From NCBI GenBank assembly GCA_905193765.1, contig CAJJPZ010000063.1:1-11799 (forward strand): a DNA stretch of 11,799 bases, written 5' to 3'. Both the position numbers and the translations under genes were made by a program. Below, piece by piece: positions 1 to 6,681 of this stretch. The stretch's first letter is position 1; every line of letters begins with the position of its first letter. This stretch comes from an uncultured Eubacterium sp. (GTDB taxonomy: Bacteria; Bacillota; Clostridia; Peptostreptococcales; Anaerovoracaceae). The notes below the pieces were generated by a model. It did not search any database, was not told the DNA's origin, and worked only from the letters and a program-made list of their open reading frames with translations.

Positions 1-698
1 CGCCGGGTTATTCCAGCAAATACTGGTACAGCCTGAACCCTTTCTACCATGCAGGGTACGGACTTCCTAACTGCACATGTTATGCCTGGGGGAGATTCTA
101 TGAGATACTGGGCAGGAAGCCTGTGCTTTCGCTGGGGAATGCAGAAGACTGGTACGGTAAAAACGACGGATACAGTCGCGGGAGCACACCCCGGCTGGGT
201 GCTGTCATATGCTGGCGCAAAGGCCGGGCAGGATACGGTGGAGACGGAGCAGGTCATGTGGCAGTTGTGGAGAAGATCTATTCCGACGGATCGATACTGA
301 TATCACAGTCAGGCTGGAGATCTGCCAGGTTCTGGACGTCAGTGGTGAAGAAAGGATATTACAGGAGCGGATATGTGTTTCAGGGTTTCATCTACAATCC
401 CGCAGTGACCGGCTCGGAGACTTCATCCGCAAATGTCAGCTATGTACCGGGCAGATCGTATACGCTGCAGGCGAATATGAAAGTGCGGACAGGGCCATCA
501 TCATCCCGCAGGTGGAAAAACCGCAGCGAACTTACAGAGGATGGAGAAAACCATTCACTGCGACAGAAACAGGCGGTACTCAGAGCAGGTACAGCAGTCA
601 CCGTGATAAAAAAGAAAAAGGCCGGCAGAGATATATGGATAAAGATACCTTCCGGATGGATCTGTGCACGGAAAGGAAAGATAATCTATGTGAGATAG
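1..698 (+). CDS. CHAP-domain cell-wall hydrolase with C-terminal SH3-like domain, 5' end missing
   Basis: The reading frame is open from base 3, so the gene starts before the window; 231 residues are visible. CHAP enzymes cut peptidoglycan as amidases or endopeptidases with a Cys-His pair. The visible N-terminus holds the Cys motif PNCTCYAWGR (catalytic Cys probably visible residue 24, bases 72-74), and GHVAVVE supplies the His (residue 85). A linker of about 20 residues follows. The C-terminal ~85 residues (VRTGPSSS, then IWIKIPSGWICA) look like the bacterial SH3-type wall-binding domain found on many endolysins of Clostridia and Erysipelotrichia. It converges on the M56 gene, with only 23 bases between the stops and no clear terminator. 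It could be a prophage endolysin or a host autolysin; the missing upstream sequence would decide. The domain call is secure, the biological role is not. Confidence 0.85.
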   Translation, partial: PGYSSKYWYSLNPFYHAGYGLPNCTCYAWGRFYEILGRKPVLSLGNAEDWYGKNDGYSRGSTPRLGAVICWRKGRAGYGGDGAGHVAVVEKIYSDGSILISQSGWRSARFWTSVVKKGYYRSGYVFQGFIYNPAVTGSETSSANVSYVPGRSYTLQANMKVRTGPSSSRRWKNRSELTEDGENHSLRQKQAVLRAGTAVTVIKKKKAGRDIWIKIPSGWICARKGKIIYVR

Positions 699-721
699 TT
701 ACCTGTCAGTGATGCCCGGAC

Positions 722-1864
722 TCAGTGCCAGACTATGGATATGAGTCCGAATAAGAAGTACAGAAGGAACATTGCAGCGGCCACTGCAAAAGAACCTTTG
801 TAGTATCCGCGGGGTTCCAGCACAGCCTTCAGCCTGTATCTGAGAGATGCAGCAGATGATGACAGACATGTGGAGAACCCCGCAGAACTGCCCGCTGTAG
901 TCAGCAGGAGAGAGGCATATTCACGGCGTGTATCGTCGCTTTCATTTTCAAGAACCAGTTCGTCACATGCAAGTTCTATATCATCGGAAACTTTACGTAT
1001 AGCTATCCAGAACAGAGGATCGAACCAGAAAAGTGCTCTGACGAAAGCCATGAAGATCTTGGTTTCGATATCCCCGCGCTGCAGATGCCTGAGCTCGTGT
1101 CTGTATATGAGCTGGAGCTCATCCCGGCTGTATTTTCTGTCGGGCAGATACAGTATGCGGTGTATGGGACCGAAAAAAGTCATCGGCGTTGTGATAATAC
1201 GGCTGCGGTAAAGCAGCGGGGCAGAACTGTATCTCAGCCTGTCACATTCGATTTTTAAAAGGGCTTTCGCAGCAGGGTCTGTTACAGGTACTGCTGCGGA
1301 GGATATCCTGTGCTGCGCTGCGAAATGGTACACTATCTGAGCTGTGAAGAAAACTGCGGCAGGCAGGAGCCATGCTATAAGGATGATCCTTGAAATACCG
1401 GAAGGTATATAGATGATCAGCAGAGGCTGCCTTCGCATCAGCATTGACAGATCGGAAGTACTGTACAGGAACCATATCAGGACAAGGAATAAAGGGGAAG
1501 TCCATAGCAGCACACATGCACGGCTGCAGATATGTTTGCGCAGAAACGGGTGAGCCGTGATCAGGAACAGATAATAAAGACTGAGCGCTGATACGGCGGA
1601 TGATATGAAGGTAATGAAATTTTTGTTGAACGGTCCTGCGTATAATATATATATTACGGCTGCCACCGTAATGTAGAATACTGCAGGTATATCGAGTAAA
1701 GCTCTGAGAAAAGAGGAGTCTCTGCCGTATTCAGTGTGATCTGCGGGTCTCTCAAGGAACCATTGTCTGAGATCATGTTCGGCTCTCCAGAATCCTTCAC
1801 ATGAAATATATATAAGCGAAGCGAATATCACAGCTTCGATAGTAAGCCTTATGAAGTATGACAT
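722..1864 (-). CDS. M56-family (BlaR1/MecR1-type) membrane metallopeptidase lacking a penicillin-sensor domain
   Basis: The 380-residue protein has about five hydrophobic segments before the catalytic region (roughly residues 3-22, 58-76, 83-104, 117-135, 147-178) and one near the C-terminus (359-378). The zinc motif HELRH is at 256-260, and a downstream ELACDE (297-302) supplies the likely third ligand. In BlaR1/MecR1 this domain is a membrane-embedded protease whose activation leads to destruction of the paired BlaI/MecI repressor. Those proteins carry a ~250-residue beta-lactam-binding domain outside the cell. This one ends just after its last membrane segment, so it must sense something else or rely on a partner. 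It overlaps the repressor gene by one base (TAATG), with an AAAGGAG ribosome site at 1872-1878 inside that gene, so the two are translationally coupled. The family call is firm; the signal is unknown. Confidence 0.9.
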   Translation of the reverse strand: MSYFIRLTIEAVIFASLIYISCEGFWRAEHDLRQWFLERPADHTEYGRDSSFLRALLDIPAVFYITVAAVIYILYAGPFNKNFITFISSAVSALSLYYLFLITAHPFLRKHICSRACVLLWTSPLFLVLIWFLYSTSDLSMLMRRQPLLIIYIPSGISRIILIAWLLPAAVFFTAQIVYHFAAQHRISSAAVPVTDPAAKALLKIECDRLRYSSAPLLYRSRIITTPMTFFGPIHRILYLPDRKYSRDELQLIYRHELRHLQRGDIETKIFMAFVRALFWFDPLFWIAIRKVSDDIELACDELVLENESDDTRREYASLLLTTAGSSAGFSTCLSSSAASLRYRLKAVLEPRGYYKGSFAVAAAMFLLYFLFGLISIVWH

Positions 1865-2253
1865 TACAGAGCTCCTTTCTCCAGCATTTCTCTGAGTTCA
1901 TCCAGGTCTTCTCTGCTGATACCACTGTCGCACAGTGCTGCAGCAAATGTCCTGGTGGAACTGCGGTAAAGCCGGGTGAATAAATTTCGGCTTTCAGAAG
2001 CCAGATAATCTTTTTCAGATACCTGAGGTGTGTACATATTTGTGCGCTTTTCTTTTTTTACGGACAGGAACCCACGGTCACAAAGCCTCGTCAGTAGTGT
2101 CAGCACGGTAGTGGACGCCAGCCTGTGAGTTTTACTCAGCCTGTCTTCGATTGTCATACGGGACACAGGAGGTTTCTCCTGCCATATTATCTGCATTATT
2201 TCAAGTTCGCTGTCAGGAAGATGTTTTGTTTTTGATCTTGTATCATTATCCAT
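1864..2253 (-). CDS. BlaI/MecI/CopY-family winged-helix repressor
   Basis: This is a 129-residue DNA-binding repressor. The winged helix spans about residues 11-75 (DSELEIMQIIW, then STTVLTLLTRL, GFLSVKKEK and MYTP), and a C-terminal dimerisation part ends in EDLDELREML, all in the usual family order and length. I start it at ATG 2253 because GGAGGT (2265-2260) lies 6 bases upstream; the in-frame ATG at 2289 would add 12 residues but has no ribosome site. It is the first gene of an operon with the M56 protease, the standard arrangement for proteolytic induction. In staphylococcal BlaI and MecI the cut is at an Asn-Phe bond; in my by-eye alignment from memory that position is Ala106-Leu107 here, so the cleavage site may differ. 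It probably represses its own operon through the palindrome at 2309-2341. Other targets are not visible in the window. Confidence 0.92.
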   Translation of the reverse strand: MDNDTRSKTKHLPDSELEIMQIIWQEKPPVSRMTIEDRLSKTHRLASTTVLTLLTRLCDRGFLSVKKEKRTNMYTPQVSEKDYLASESRNLFTRLYRSSTRTFAAALCDSGISREDLDELREMLEKGAL

Positions 2254-2259
2254 CGGTTG

Positions 2260-2265
2260 ACCTCC
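2260..2265 (-). promoter_or_regulatory. Ribosome binding site that sets the repressor start
   Basis: On the minus strand this reads GGAGGT, 6 bases before the ATG ending at 2253. The alternative ATG at 2289 has no comparable site, so the shorter 129-residue product is preferred. Confidence 0.8.
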
Positions 2266-2308
2266 ATCATGATCCGGAACACATATCATGTGTCAGAGAA
2301 ACTATAAC

Positions 2309-2341
2309 TACATTTGTAGAATATTATATTCTACAAATGTA
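2309..2341. promoter_or_regulatory. Perfect 33-bp palindromic operator for the BlaI-type repressor
   Basis: Bases 2309-2324 (TACATTTGTAGAATAT) are the exact reverse complement of 2326-2341, around a single central base (2325). Each arm holds its own near-palindrome of the TACA-N2-TGTA form (2309-2318 and 2332-2341), the motif recognised by BlaI/MecI repressors; the two centres are 23 bp apart. The palindrome covers the spacer and -10 box of the repressor promoter and the likely transcription start. Two dimers bound here would block RNA polymerase, giving autoregulation. The palindrome is read directly; the binding is inferred from the family and the position. Confidence 0.85.
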
Positions 2342-2351
2342 AAATTGTCAA
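2323..2351 (-). promoter_or_regulatory. Consensus promoter of the repressor-M56 operon
   Basis: On the minus strand, TTGACA (2351-2346) and TATAAT (2328-2323) are separated by exactly 17 bases, a full match to the housekeeping sigma consensus. Transcription would start near 2316, giving a leader of about 60 bases to the ATG at 2253. The -10 box and most of the spacer lie inside the 33-bp palindrome, and the -35 box lies just outside it, so the promoter should be strong when the repressor is absent and tightly shut when it is present. Confidence 0.85.
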
Positions 2352-2368
2352 ATCAATATATCTTGATG

Positions 2369-3586
2369 TTATACTCTGTCGCTGATATCTGCCGCAGCTG
2401 CCCGGGCTGATGAATATGCGAACTGCAGATTGTATCCTCCGGTCTCGCCGTCGATATCGCAGACTTCTCCGATGGAATATATGCATGGGTGTTTTTTCAG
2501 TTCCATCGTCGATGTTTTTATTTCTTTCATGTCTATGCCGCCGCTTGTGACCATGGCTTTGCCGAATCCTGCAACGTCTTTTACAGTGAAACACTCCCCT
2601 GTCAGGGCATGGGCAAGTTTCTTAGGTGAAGCACCATATCTCGATACCAGCAGCTGGCAGAACCGTTTCGGCAGTCTGTATCTGGCTGCGATCAAAGAAG
2701 CCGCATCTCTGCCGGGACCTGAGAGGTCTTGTTTCAGATCGGACACGACCTGTTCATAGGTGGTAGGATAAACGTAATCGATGATAAGCCTGTCGGCAGG
2801 CAGTACATATTTTGAAATGTTCAGGACAGCAGGACCTGACATATCACGGTGGGTCAGCAGCAGAGCGTCGCTGTTTTTCGATATGATTTTTCCATCCCTC
2901 ATTATCGTGATGCCCGCAGGATCGAAGGATATGCCGGAGAGCTGTTCATAAGGATATTCCTCGACCAGAACCGGAGAAAGGGCAGGTCTGAGTTTCGTTA
3001 TATCCAGACCCAGATCCTCTCTGAGTACTCTGAACAGTGATCCGTCGGAGCCTGTCACAGGGTATGAACATCCGCCGGATGCTATCACGACTTTTTTTGT
3101 CAGGAAATGATCCCTATCGGTTTTTATCTGCCATATATCAGAGTCTGCAATACCGCCCGGAGTACCGGCGGGGAGCATGGAGATATGCTTTACAGGTGAA
3201 TCGTATTTTATTCCAAACCCGTTTTCATGGCTGAGTCTCAGGAGCATATCGAGTATTTCACGGGCATCCATGGATGCGGGGAATATCTTGCCGTCATCTC
3301 TGGTTTTTGTTCTGATACCGTTATTTTCAAGAAAGTCTGTCAGCTGTAGATTGCTGTATTTATAAAGGCATGTCCTTATCTTCCTGCCGTTTTCCCCGTA
3401 CCGTGTGATGAAATCCTTGATGGACCCCGCATGTGTGATGTTGCATTGGCCGCTGCCGCTCATGAGCAGCTTGGTACCGGTTCGGGGCGTTTTTTCCAGT
3501 ATGAGTCCGTTAATTTTCTTTTCCATGGAGGCTGCGCAGAACAGTCCCGCAGCCCCTGCGCCGATTATTATACAGTCGTATATCAA
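2369..3586 (-). CDS. BaiN/HI0933 (YhiN)-family FAD-dependent oxidoreductase
   Basis: The 405-residue flavoprotein has an N-terminal dinucleotide-binding GAGAAG (residues 9-14) after a hydrophobic strand. The family block MSGSGQCNIT is at 42-51, GGCSYPVTGSDG lies mid-protein, and a C-terminal GETGGYNLQFAYSSA block starts at about 380. Length and motif order match the family, whose members are often annotated as aminoacetone oxidase or BaiN-like; the substrate of most of them is unsettled, and no bile-acid genes lie nearby to support a Bai role. The start is TTG at 3586-3584, supported by GAGG 8 bases upstream and by MIYDCIIIGAG being the natural N-terminus. The stop lies 17 bases before the -35 box of the repressor promoter. 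No terminator separates them, so read-through into the repressor operon is possible. It is divergent from dlt; a functional link is not evident. Confidence 0.88.
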   Translation of the reverse strand: MIYDCIIIGAGAAGLFCAASMEKKINGLILEKTPRTGTKLLMSGSGQCNITHAGSIKDFITRYGENGRKIRTCLYKYSNLQLTDFLENNGIRTKTRDDGKIFPASMDAREILDMLLRLSHENGFGIKYDSPVKHISMLPAGTPGGIADSDIWQIKTDRDHFLTKKVVIASGGCSYPVTGSDGSLFRVLREDLGLDITKLRPALSPVLVEEYPYEQLSGISFDPAGITIMRDGKIISKNSDALLLTHRDMSGPAVLNISKYVLPADRLIIDYVYPTTYEQVVSDLKQDLSGPGRDAASLIAARYRLPKRFCQLLVSRYGASPKKLAHALTGECFTVKDVAGFGKAMVTSGGIDMKEIKTSTMELKKHPCIYSIGEVCDIDGETGGYNLQFAYSSARAAAADISDRV

Positions 3587-3594
3587 GTCACTGA

Positions 3595-3598
3595 CCTC
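3595..3598 (-). promoter_or_regulatory. Ribosome binding site supporting a TTG start
   Basis: GAGG on the minus strand lies 8 bases upstream of the TTG at 3586-3584. No in-frame ATG near the conserved FAD-binding N-terminus fits better. Confidence 0.6.
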
Positions 3599-3675
3599 GT
3601 TTCTGTCATATTTTAAGTATATGCTGATATTTTACCTCATGGCGGCCACCGGCACAAGTGCGGCAGAAACGGGAT

Positions 3676-3690
3676 CCGGCAGGCTGCCGG
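3676..3690. repeat. Short GC-rich inverted repeat in the divergent spacer
   Basis: CCGGCAG (3676-3682) and CTGCCGG (3684-3690) are perfect complements around one base. No T-run follows on either strand, so it does not look like an intrinsic terminator. It lies upstream of the proposed dlt promoter and could be a protein-binding site or have no function. Confidence 0.4.
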
Positions 3691-3707
3691 GATAATTTAA
3701 GAAAACT

Positions 3708-3725
3708 TTATTAAATATTTAATAA
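3708..3725. promoter_or_regulatory. 18-bp perfect palindrome at the dlt promoter, candidate operator
   Basis: Bases 3708-3725 (arms TTATTAAAT and ATTTAATAA) form an exact palindrome. It abuts the TATAAT at 3726-3731 and so occupies the -35/spacer region of the probable dlt promoter, where a bound dimer would interfere with or assist polymerase. The half-sites resemble the clostridial Rex pattern TTGTTAA-N4-TTAACAA with a symmetrical G-to-A change at the third base, which weakens that assignment. AT-rich palindromes can also arise by chance. Confidence 0.5.
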
Positions 3726-3731
3726 TATAAT
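3726..3731 (+). promoter_or_regulatory. Probable -10 box of the dlt operon promoter
   Basis: TATAAT sits 60 bases upstream of the dltA start and would give a leader of about 54 bases. No good -35 box is found at 16-18 bases upstream (the sequence there reads AAACTT or similar), so the promoter may be weak or need an activator. The rest of the divergent spacer (3587-3791) shows only the two inverted repeats and possible AT-rich -10-like strings (TATACT, TAAAAT on the minus strand) for the flavoprotein gene. Confidence 0.45.
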
Positions 3732-3791
3732 CGCCATTTTGCTGTAACATATTGCTGAGAAAGATGTCATATATAAGAAAGGGGGCAAAAA

Positions 3792-5243
3792 ATGTCGGTA
3801 TTAGAAAAAATATTTACAGCAGTGAAGGAAGATCCGGGAAGAACAGCGTTCATGTCTGTTTCGGGAACGCTGACATATGAGGAGCTTTGGGAAAAGTCCG
3901 GAAAGCTGGCGTCGTATATCGATGAAGCGGCGGTGGAAAACAGAACCCCGGTGGTGGTATACGGTCATAAGAGCCCGTATATGCCGGTATGTTTCCTGGC
4001 ATGCGTGAGGTCGGGAAGGGCGTACTGTCCTGTGGACGTTTCCATGCCGGAGGAGCGGATACGTGATATCGCGGCCGAGACCGGTTCGCCGCTGATCCTG
4101 GCGACGGAGCAGATGCCGTATGAAGCCGAGGGGATGATCACGCCGGAAAAAATGGACGGGATAATAGGGACATACCCGGAGATATCGCCGGACAAGGCAG
4201 TCTCCGGAGATGAAGTGTTCTATATCATATTCACCTCAGGGAGCACAGGCAGACCCAAGGGTGTGCAGATAACGGAGAAAAATCTGTACTCCTTTGTCAG
4301 CTGGTCTGCGGATCTGTTCGGAGGGCCGGGAGTTTTCATGAACCAGGCACCGTATTCCTTCGATCTGTCAGTCATGGACACATACACAGCGCTGACTTCC
4401 GGAGGAACGGTGGCGAGTCTGGACAAGGCGCTTCTTCGGGATATGAACCACGCATTCGGGTTCATAAGGGACAGCGGCGTCGAGTACTTCGTGTCAACGC
4501 CGTCCTTCGCGAACCTTCTGCTGGCGGACAGGCAGTTTTCATCAGAAGGCTTCCCGAAGATCAGCAGGTTCGTGTTCTGCGGGGAGAAACTTACGAAGGA
4601 GACGGCTGCAAAGCTTTTTGAAAGGTTCCCGGATGCGAAGGTGATCAATACATACGGGCCGACGGAGGCGACTGTGGCGGTCAGCAGTACGGAGGTCACA
4701 TCGCAGATGCTGGAAGATGACAGGACTATACCGGTGGGAAGACCTAAGCCGGGCACGGATATATACGTGGATAACGATGAGCTGATCATCGCGGGAGATT
4801 CAGTGAGTCCGGGTTATTACATGGACGAGGTCAAAACAGCGAAGGCGTTTTTCACTGCACCCGACGGCAGACGATGCTACAGGACAGGCGACAGCGGTCA
4901 GTATGATGACGGAATGCTTTATTTCAGCGGCAGGCTGGACTCACAGATAAAGATGAACGGCTACAGGATAGAGCTGGAGGATATCGAAAACAATCTGCTG
5001 AAACTGGATGGAGTAGGAGCGGCCGCGGTGATGCCAAGGTATGACGGTGAAACCATCAAAAGCCTGACAGCTTTCGTATCTCCCCGGGACAGCGGCGCAG
5101 AGCCTGAAGGCAGAAAGCTCAGGAAAGCCCTCAGGGAAAAGCTGCCGTCATATATGATACCTAAGAAGATAAAGGTGCTTGATATGCTGCCTGTGAACAG
5201 CAACGGCAAGATAAACAGGAAGAAGCTGGAGGAACTGCTGTAA
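3792..5243 (+). CDS. dltA: D-alanine--D-alanyl carrier protein ligase DltA
   Basis: This cytoplasmic adenylation enzyme activates D-alanine with ATP and loads it on the phosphopantetheine arm of DltC, the first step of teichoic-acid D-alanylation. The 483-residue protein shows the whole motif set of the family: P-loop FTSGSTGRPKG (147-157), the DltA-type FCGE (262-265), NTYGPTEATVA (286-296), YRTGD (363-367), GRLDSQIKMNGYRIELEDIE (380-399) and NGKINR with the catalytic Lys473. Length and motif order agree with Bacillus DltA. GGGGG (3781-3785) lies 6 bases before the ATG. Its stop overlaps the dltB start (TAATG), so translation is coupled. It is the first gene of the operon here; dltX, which usually precedes dltA, is absent from this position. 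Confidence 0.97.
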   Translation: MSVLEKIFTAVKEDPGRTAFMSVSGTLTYEELWEKSGKLASYIDEAAVENRTPVVVYGHKSPYMPVCFLACVRSGRAYCPVDVSMPEERIRDIAAETGSPLILATEQMPYEAEGMITPEKMDGIIGTYPEISPDKAVSGDEVFYIIFTSGSTGRPKGVQITEKNLYSFVSWSADLFGGPGVFMNQAPYSFDLSVMDTYTALTSGGTVASLDKALLRDMNHAFGFIRDSGVEYFVSTPSFANLLLADRQFSSEGFPKISRFVFCGEKLTKETAAKLFERFPDAKVINTYGPTEATVAVSSTEVTSQMLEDDRTIPVGRPKPGTDIYVDNDELIIAGDSVSPGYYMDEVKTAKAFFTAPDGRRCYRTGDSGQYDDGMLYFSGRLDSQIKMNGYRIELEDIENNLLKLDGVGAAAVMPRYDGETIKSLTAFVSPRDSGAEPEGRKLRKALREKLPSYMIPKKIKVLDMLPVNSNGKINRKKLEELL

Positions 5244-6418
5244 TGTCATTATTCGGAGATAGTCAGTTTTTTGCAGCGGCAGGCGTGCTTGCGGCAGTCG
5301 CCGTCATAATGGGACTGAGGGAAGTCAATATAAGACACTACGGATTCGCAGTGAGCATATTTTTCACTTTCATGGCTATGAAGGACAGTCCGGCCGCACT
5401 GATGTGGTGCGCCGTGTACTTGGCGACCCAGTACATCATCGTCAGGGCGTATCTTGAGACTGTGAAGCGCTTCGGCGTCAATGAAAAGATATATGCAGCG
5501 TGCATGGTGCTGTCTCTTGCCATGCTGGCGGTGTACAAGCTGACAGAGGCGGCGGGCAGCACGGTATGCGGGTTCATAGGGATCTCGTACATGACCTTCA
5601 AGGTGCTGCAGATCATCATCGAGACCCACGACGGTATGATAAAAGAGATAAGCGCATTCGACTTTTTCTATCTGATGCTTTTCTTCCCTTGTCTGCTGGC
5701 GGGCCCTATAGACAGGAGCCTGAGGTTCAACAGCGATCTGGAGGCACATATCCCGCGCAGCGAATATGTCGGGCTTCTGGGATCGGGACTCGTGCGCATA
5801 GTCATGGGAGCCGCATACAAATTCGCACTGTCGGGAGTATTCTATTACATGACGGAGCAGATCGTCTACAGGTCTGGATTCCTGGCTGAAGCGGGATACA
5901 TGTACAGCTACGGATTTTACATGTTTTTCGATTTTGCGGGATACAGCCTGATGGCTACAGGCATGGCGTACCTGTTCGGCATAAGGTGCCCGGACAACTT
6001 CAACAAGCCCTTCATCAGCACGGATATGAACGATTTCTGGAACAGGTGGCACATGACGCTGTCGTACTGGTTCAGGGACTACCTTTTCTCAAGGCTGGTG
6101 AGGAAGCTCATGAGATCGGGACGTTTCAGCAGCAAACTGACGTTGTCCGGAGTCGCGTTCATCGTGAACATGGGCGTGATGGGAGTCTGGCACGGGCTGG
6201 ACAGCTGCTACATCATATACGGTCTGTACCACGGAGTGCTGCTGGCTCTGACGAAAATATATCAGAAAAAATCAAAACTGCATAGGAAATACAAGAAAAA
6301 GAAACCATACAAACTGCTGAGCTGGTTCGTGACATTCAATCTGGTCATGTTCGGATTCTACATATTCTCCGGCAGACTGGGCGTTCTGTTCGAACTCCTG
6401 CAGAACACATTAAATTGA
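5243..6418 (+). CDS. dltB: D-alanyl transfer protein DltB (MBOAT family)
   Basis: DltB is a polytopic membrane O-acyltransferase that takes D-alanine from DltC on the inner face and passes it outward for attachment to teichoic acid. The 391-residue protein is hydrophobic throughout, with roughly ten or eleven membrane segments or re-entrant loops. The family core is DNFNKPF...DFWNRWH with His270, followed by YWFRDYLF and GVWHGLD with His317. These two His residues are 47 apart, the spacing I recall for the catalytic pair of S. thermophilus DltB. A basic stretch (KKSKLHRKYKKKKPYK, about 342-357) lies between late membrane segments. The start overlaps the dltA stop by one base. The assignment is firm from sequence and from its place between dltA and dltC. 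Confidence 0.96.
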   Translation: MSLFGDSQFFAAAGVLAAVAVIMGLREVNIRHYGFAVSIFFTFMAMKDSPAALMWCAVYLATQYIIVRAYLETVKRFGVNEKIYAACMVLSLAMLAVYKLTEAAGSTVCGFIGISYMTFKVLQIIIETHDGMIKEISAFDFFYLMLFFPCLLAGPIDRSLRFNSDLEAHIPRSEYVGLLGSGLVRIVMGAAYKFALSGVFYYMTEQIVYRSGFLAEAGYMYSYGFYMFFDFAGYSLMATGMAYLFGIRCPDNFNKPFISTDMNDFWNRWHMTLSYWFRDYLFSRLVRKLMRSGRFSSKLTLSGVAFIVNMGVMGVWHGLDSCYIIYGLYHGVLLALTKIYQKKSKLHRKYKKKKPYKLLSWFVTFNLVMFGFYIFSGRLGVLFELLQNTLN

Positions 6419-6440
6419 CAAAAGAAAGGATAGTAGTAAG

Positions 6441-6680
6441 ATGAGAGATAAGATATTGGCAATGATCGCAGAAGTATGCGAAGACGATATAGTTATAGAA
6501 GAGCCTGATATAAACATGGCTGAGGAAGAGCTGATGACTTCCCTGGAATATACGGAACTGCTCATAAAACTCGAGGACGAGCTCGGAGTCATCATAGCGC
6601 CATCGGAATTCACAAGAGAAGAGACGGACACTCCTGAAAAGATCGTTGCGATCGTGATGGAAAAGCTCCGGGAGAAGTAG
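6441..6680 (+). CDS. dltC: D-alanyl carrier protein DltC with a non-canonical phosphopantetheine motif
   Basis: This 79-residue acidic acyl-carrier-type protein accepts D-alanine from DltA and presents it to DltB. The N-terminal EVCEDDIVIEEPDINM and the segment after the Ser (LLIKLEDELGVIIAPSEF) line up with Bacillus DltC along the whole length. The attachment Ser should be Ser34. The usual motif around it is LLDS(M/F)GTVELL; here it reads LMTSLEYTELL, so the Asp before the Ser, normal in nearly all carrier proteins, is Thr33. The Ser is kept, so the protein may still be modified, perhaps by a phosphopantetheinyl transferase with relaxed or adapted recognition. A purine-rich AAAGAAAGGA (6420-6429) lies about 11 bases upstream of the ATG. 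The gap after dltB is 22 bases; dltD follows after one base. Confidence 0.93.
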   Translation: MRDKILAMIAEVCEDDIVIEEPDINMAEEELMTSLEYTELLIKLEDELGVIIAPSEFTREETDTPEKIVAIVMEKLREK

Positions 6681-6681
6681 T

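Noticed and set aside
123..698. Hydrolase starting at the GTG at 123
   Set aside because: The same frame is open to the window edge and the catalytic Cys motif lies upstream of 123, so the gene is 5'-truncated rather than short.
699..721. Bidirectional terminator between the convergent hydrolase and M56 genes
   Set aside because: The 23 bases and the flanks contain no stable stem followed by a T-run on either strand.
2253..2289. Longer repressor starting at ATG 2289
   Set aside because: No ribosome site precedes it, whereas GGAGGT is well placed for ATG 2253, and BlaI proteins normally begin close to the winged helix.
2369..3586. Naming the flavoprotein baiN with a bile-acid role
   Set aside because: Only family-level motifs are visible and no other bile-acid genes are near; the family is broad and mostly of unknown substrate.
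3732..3791. BlaI-type operator at the dlt promoter
   Set aside because: I looked for TACA-N2-TGTA dyads like those at 2309-2341 and found none here; strings such as GTAACATA do not form the dyad. Control of dlt by the neighbouring repressor is not supported.
5249..6052. Long open frame (267 codons) on the minus strand inside dltB
   Set aside because: It is opposite a gene with full MBOAT motifs, is rich in His/Arg/Gln as shadow frames of hydrophobic genes are, and has no recognisable domain.
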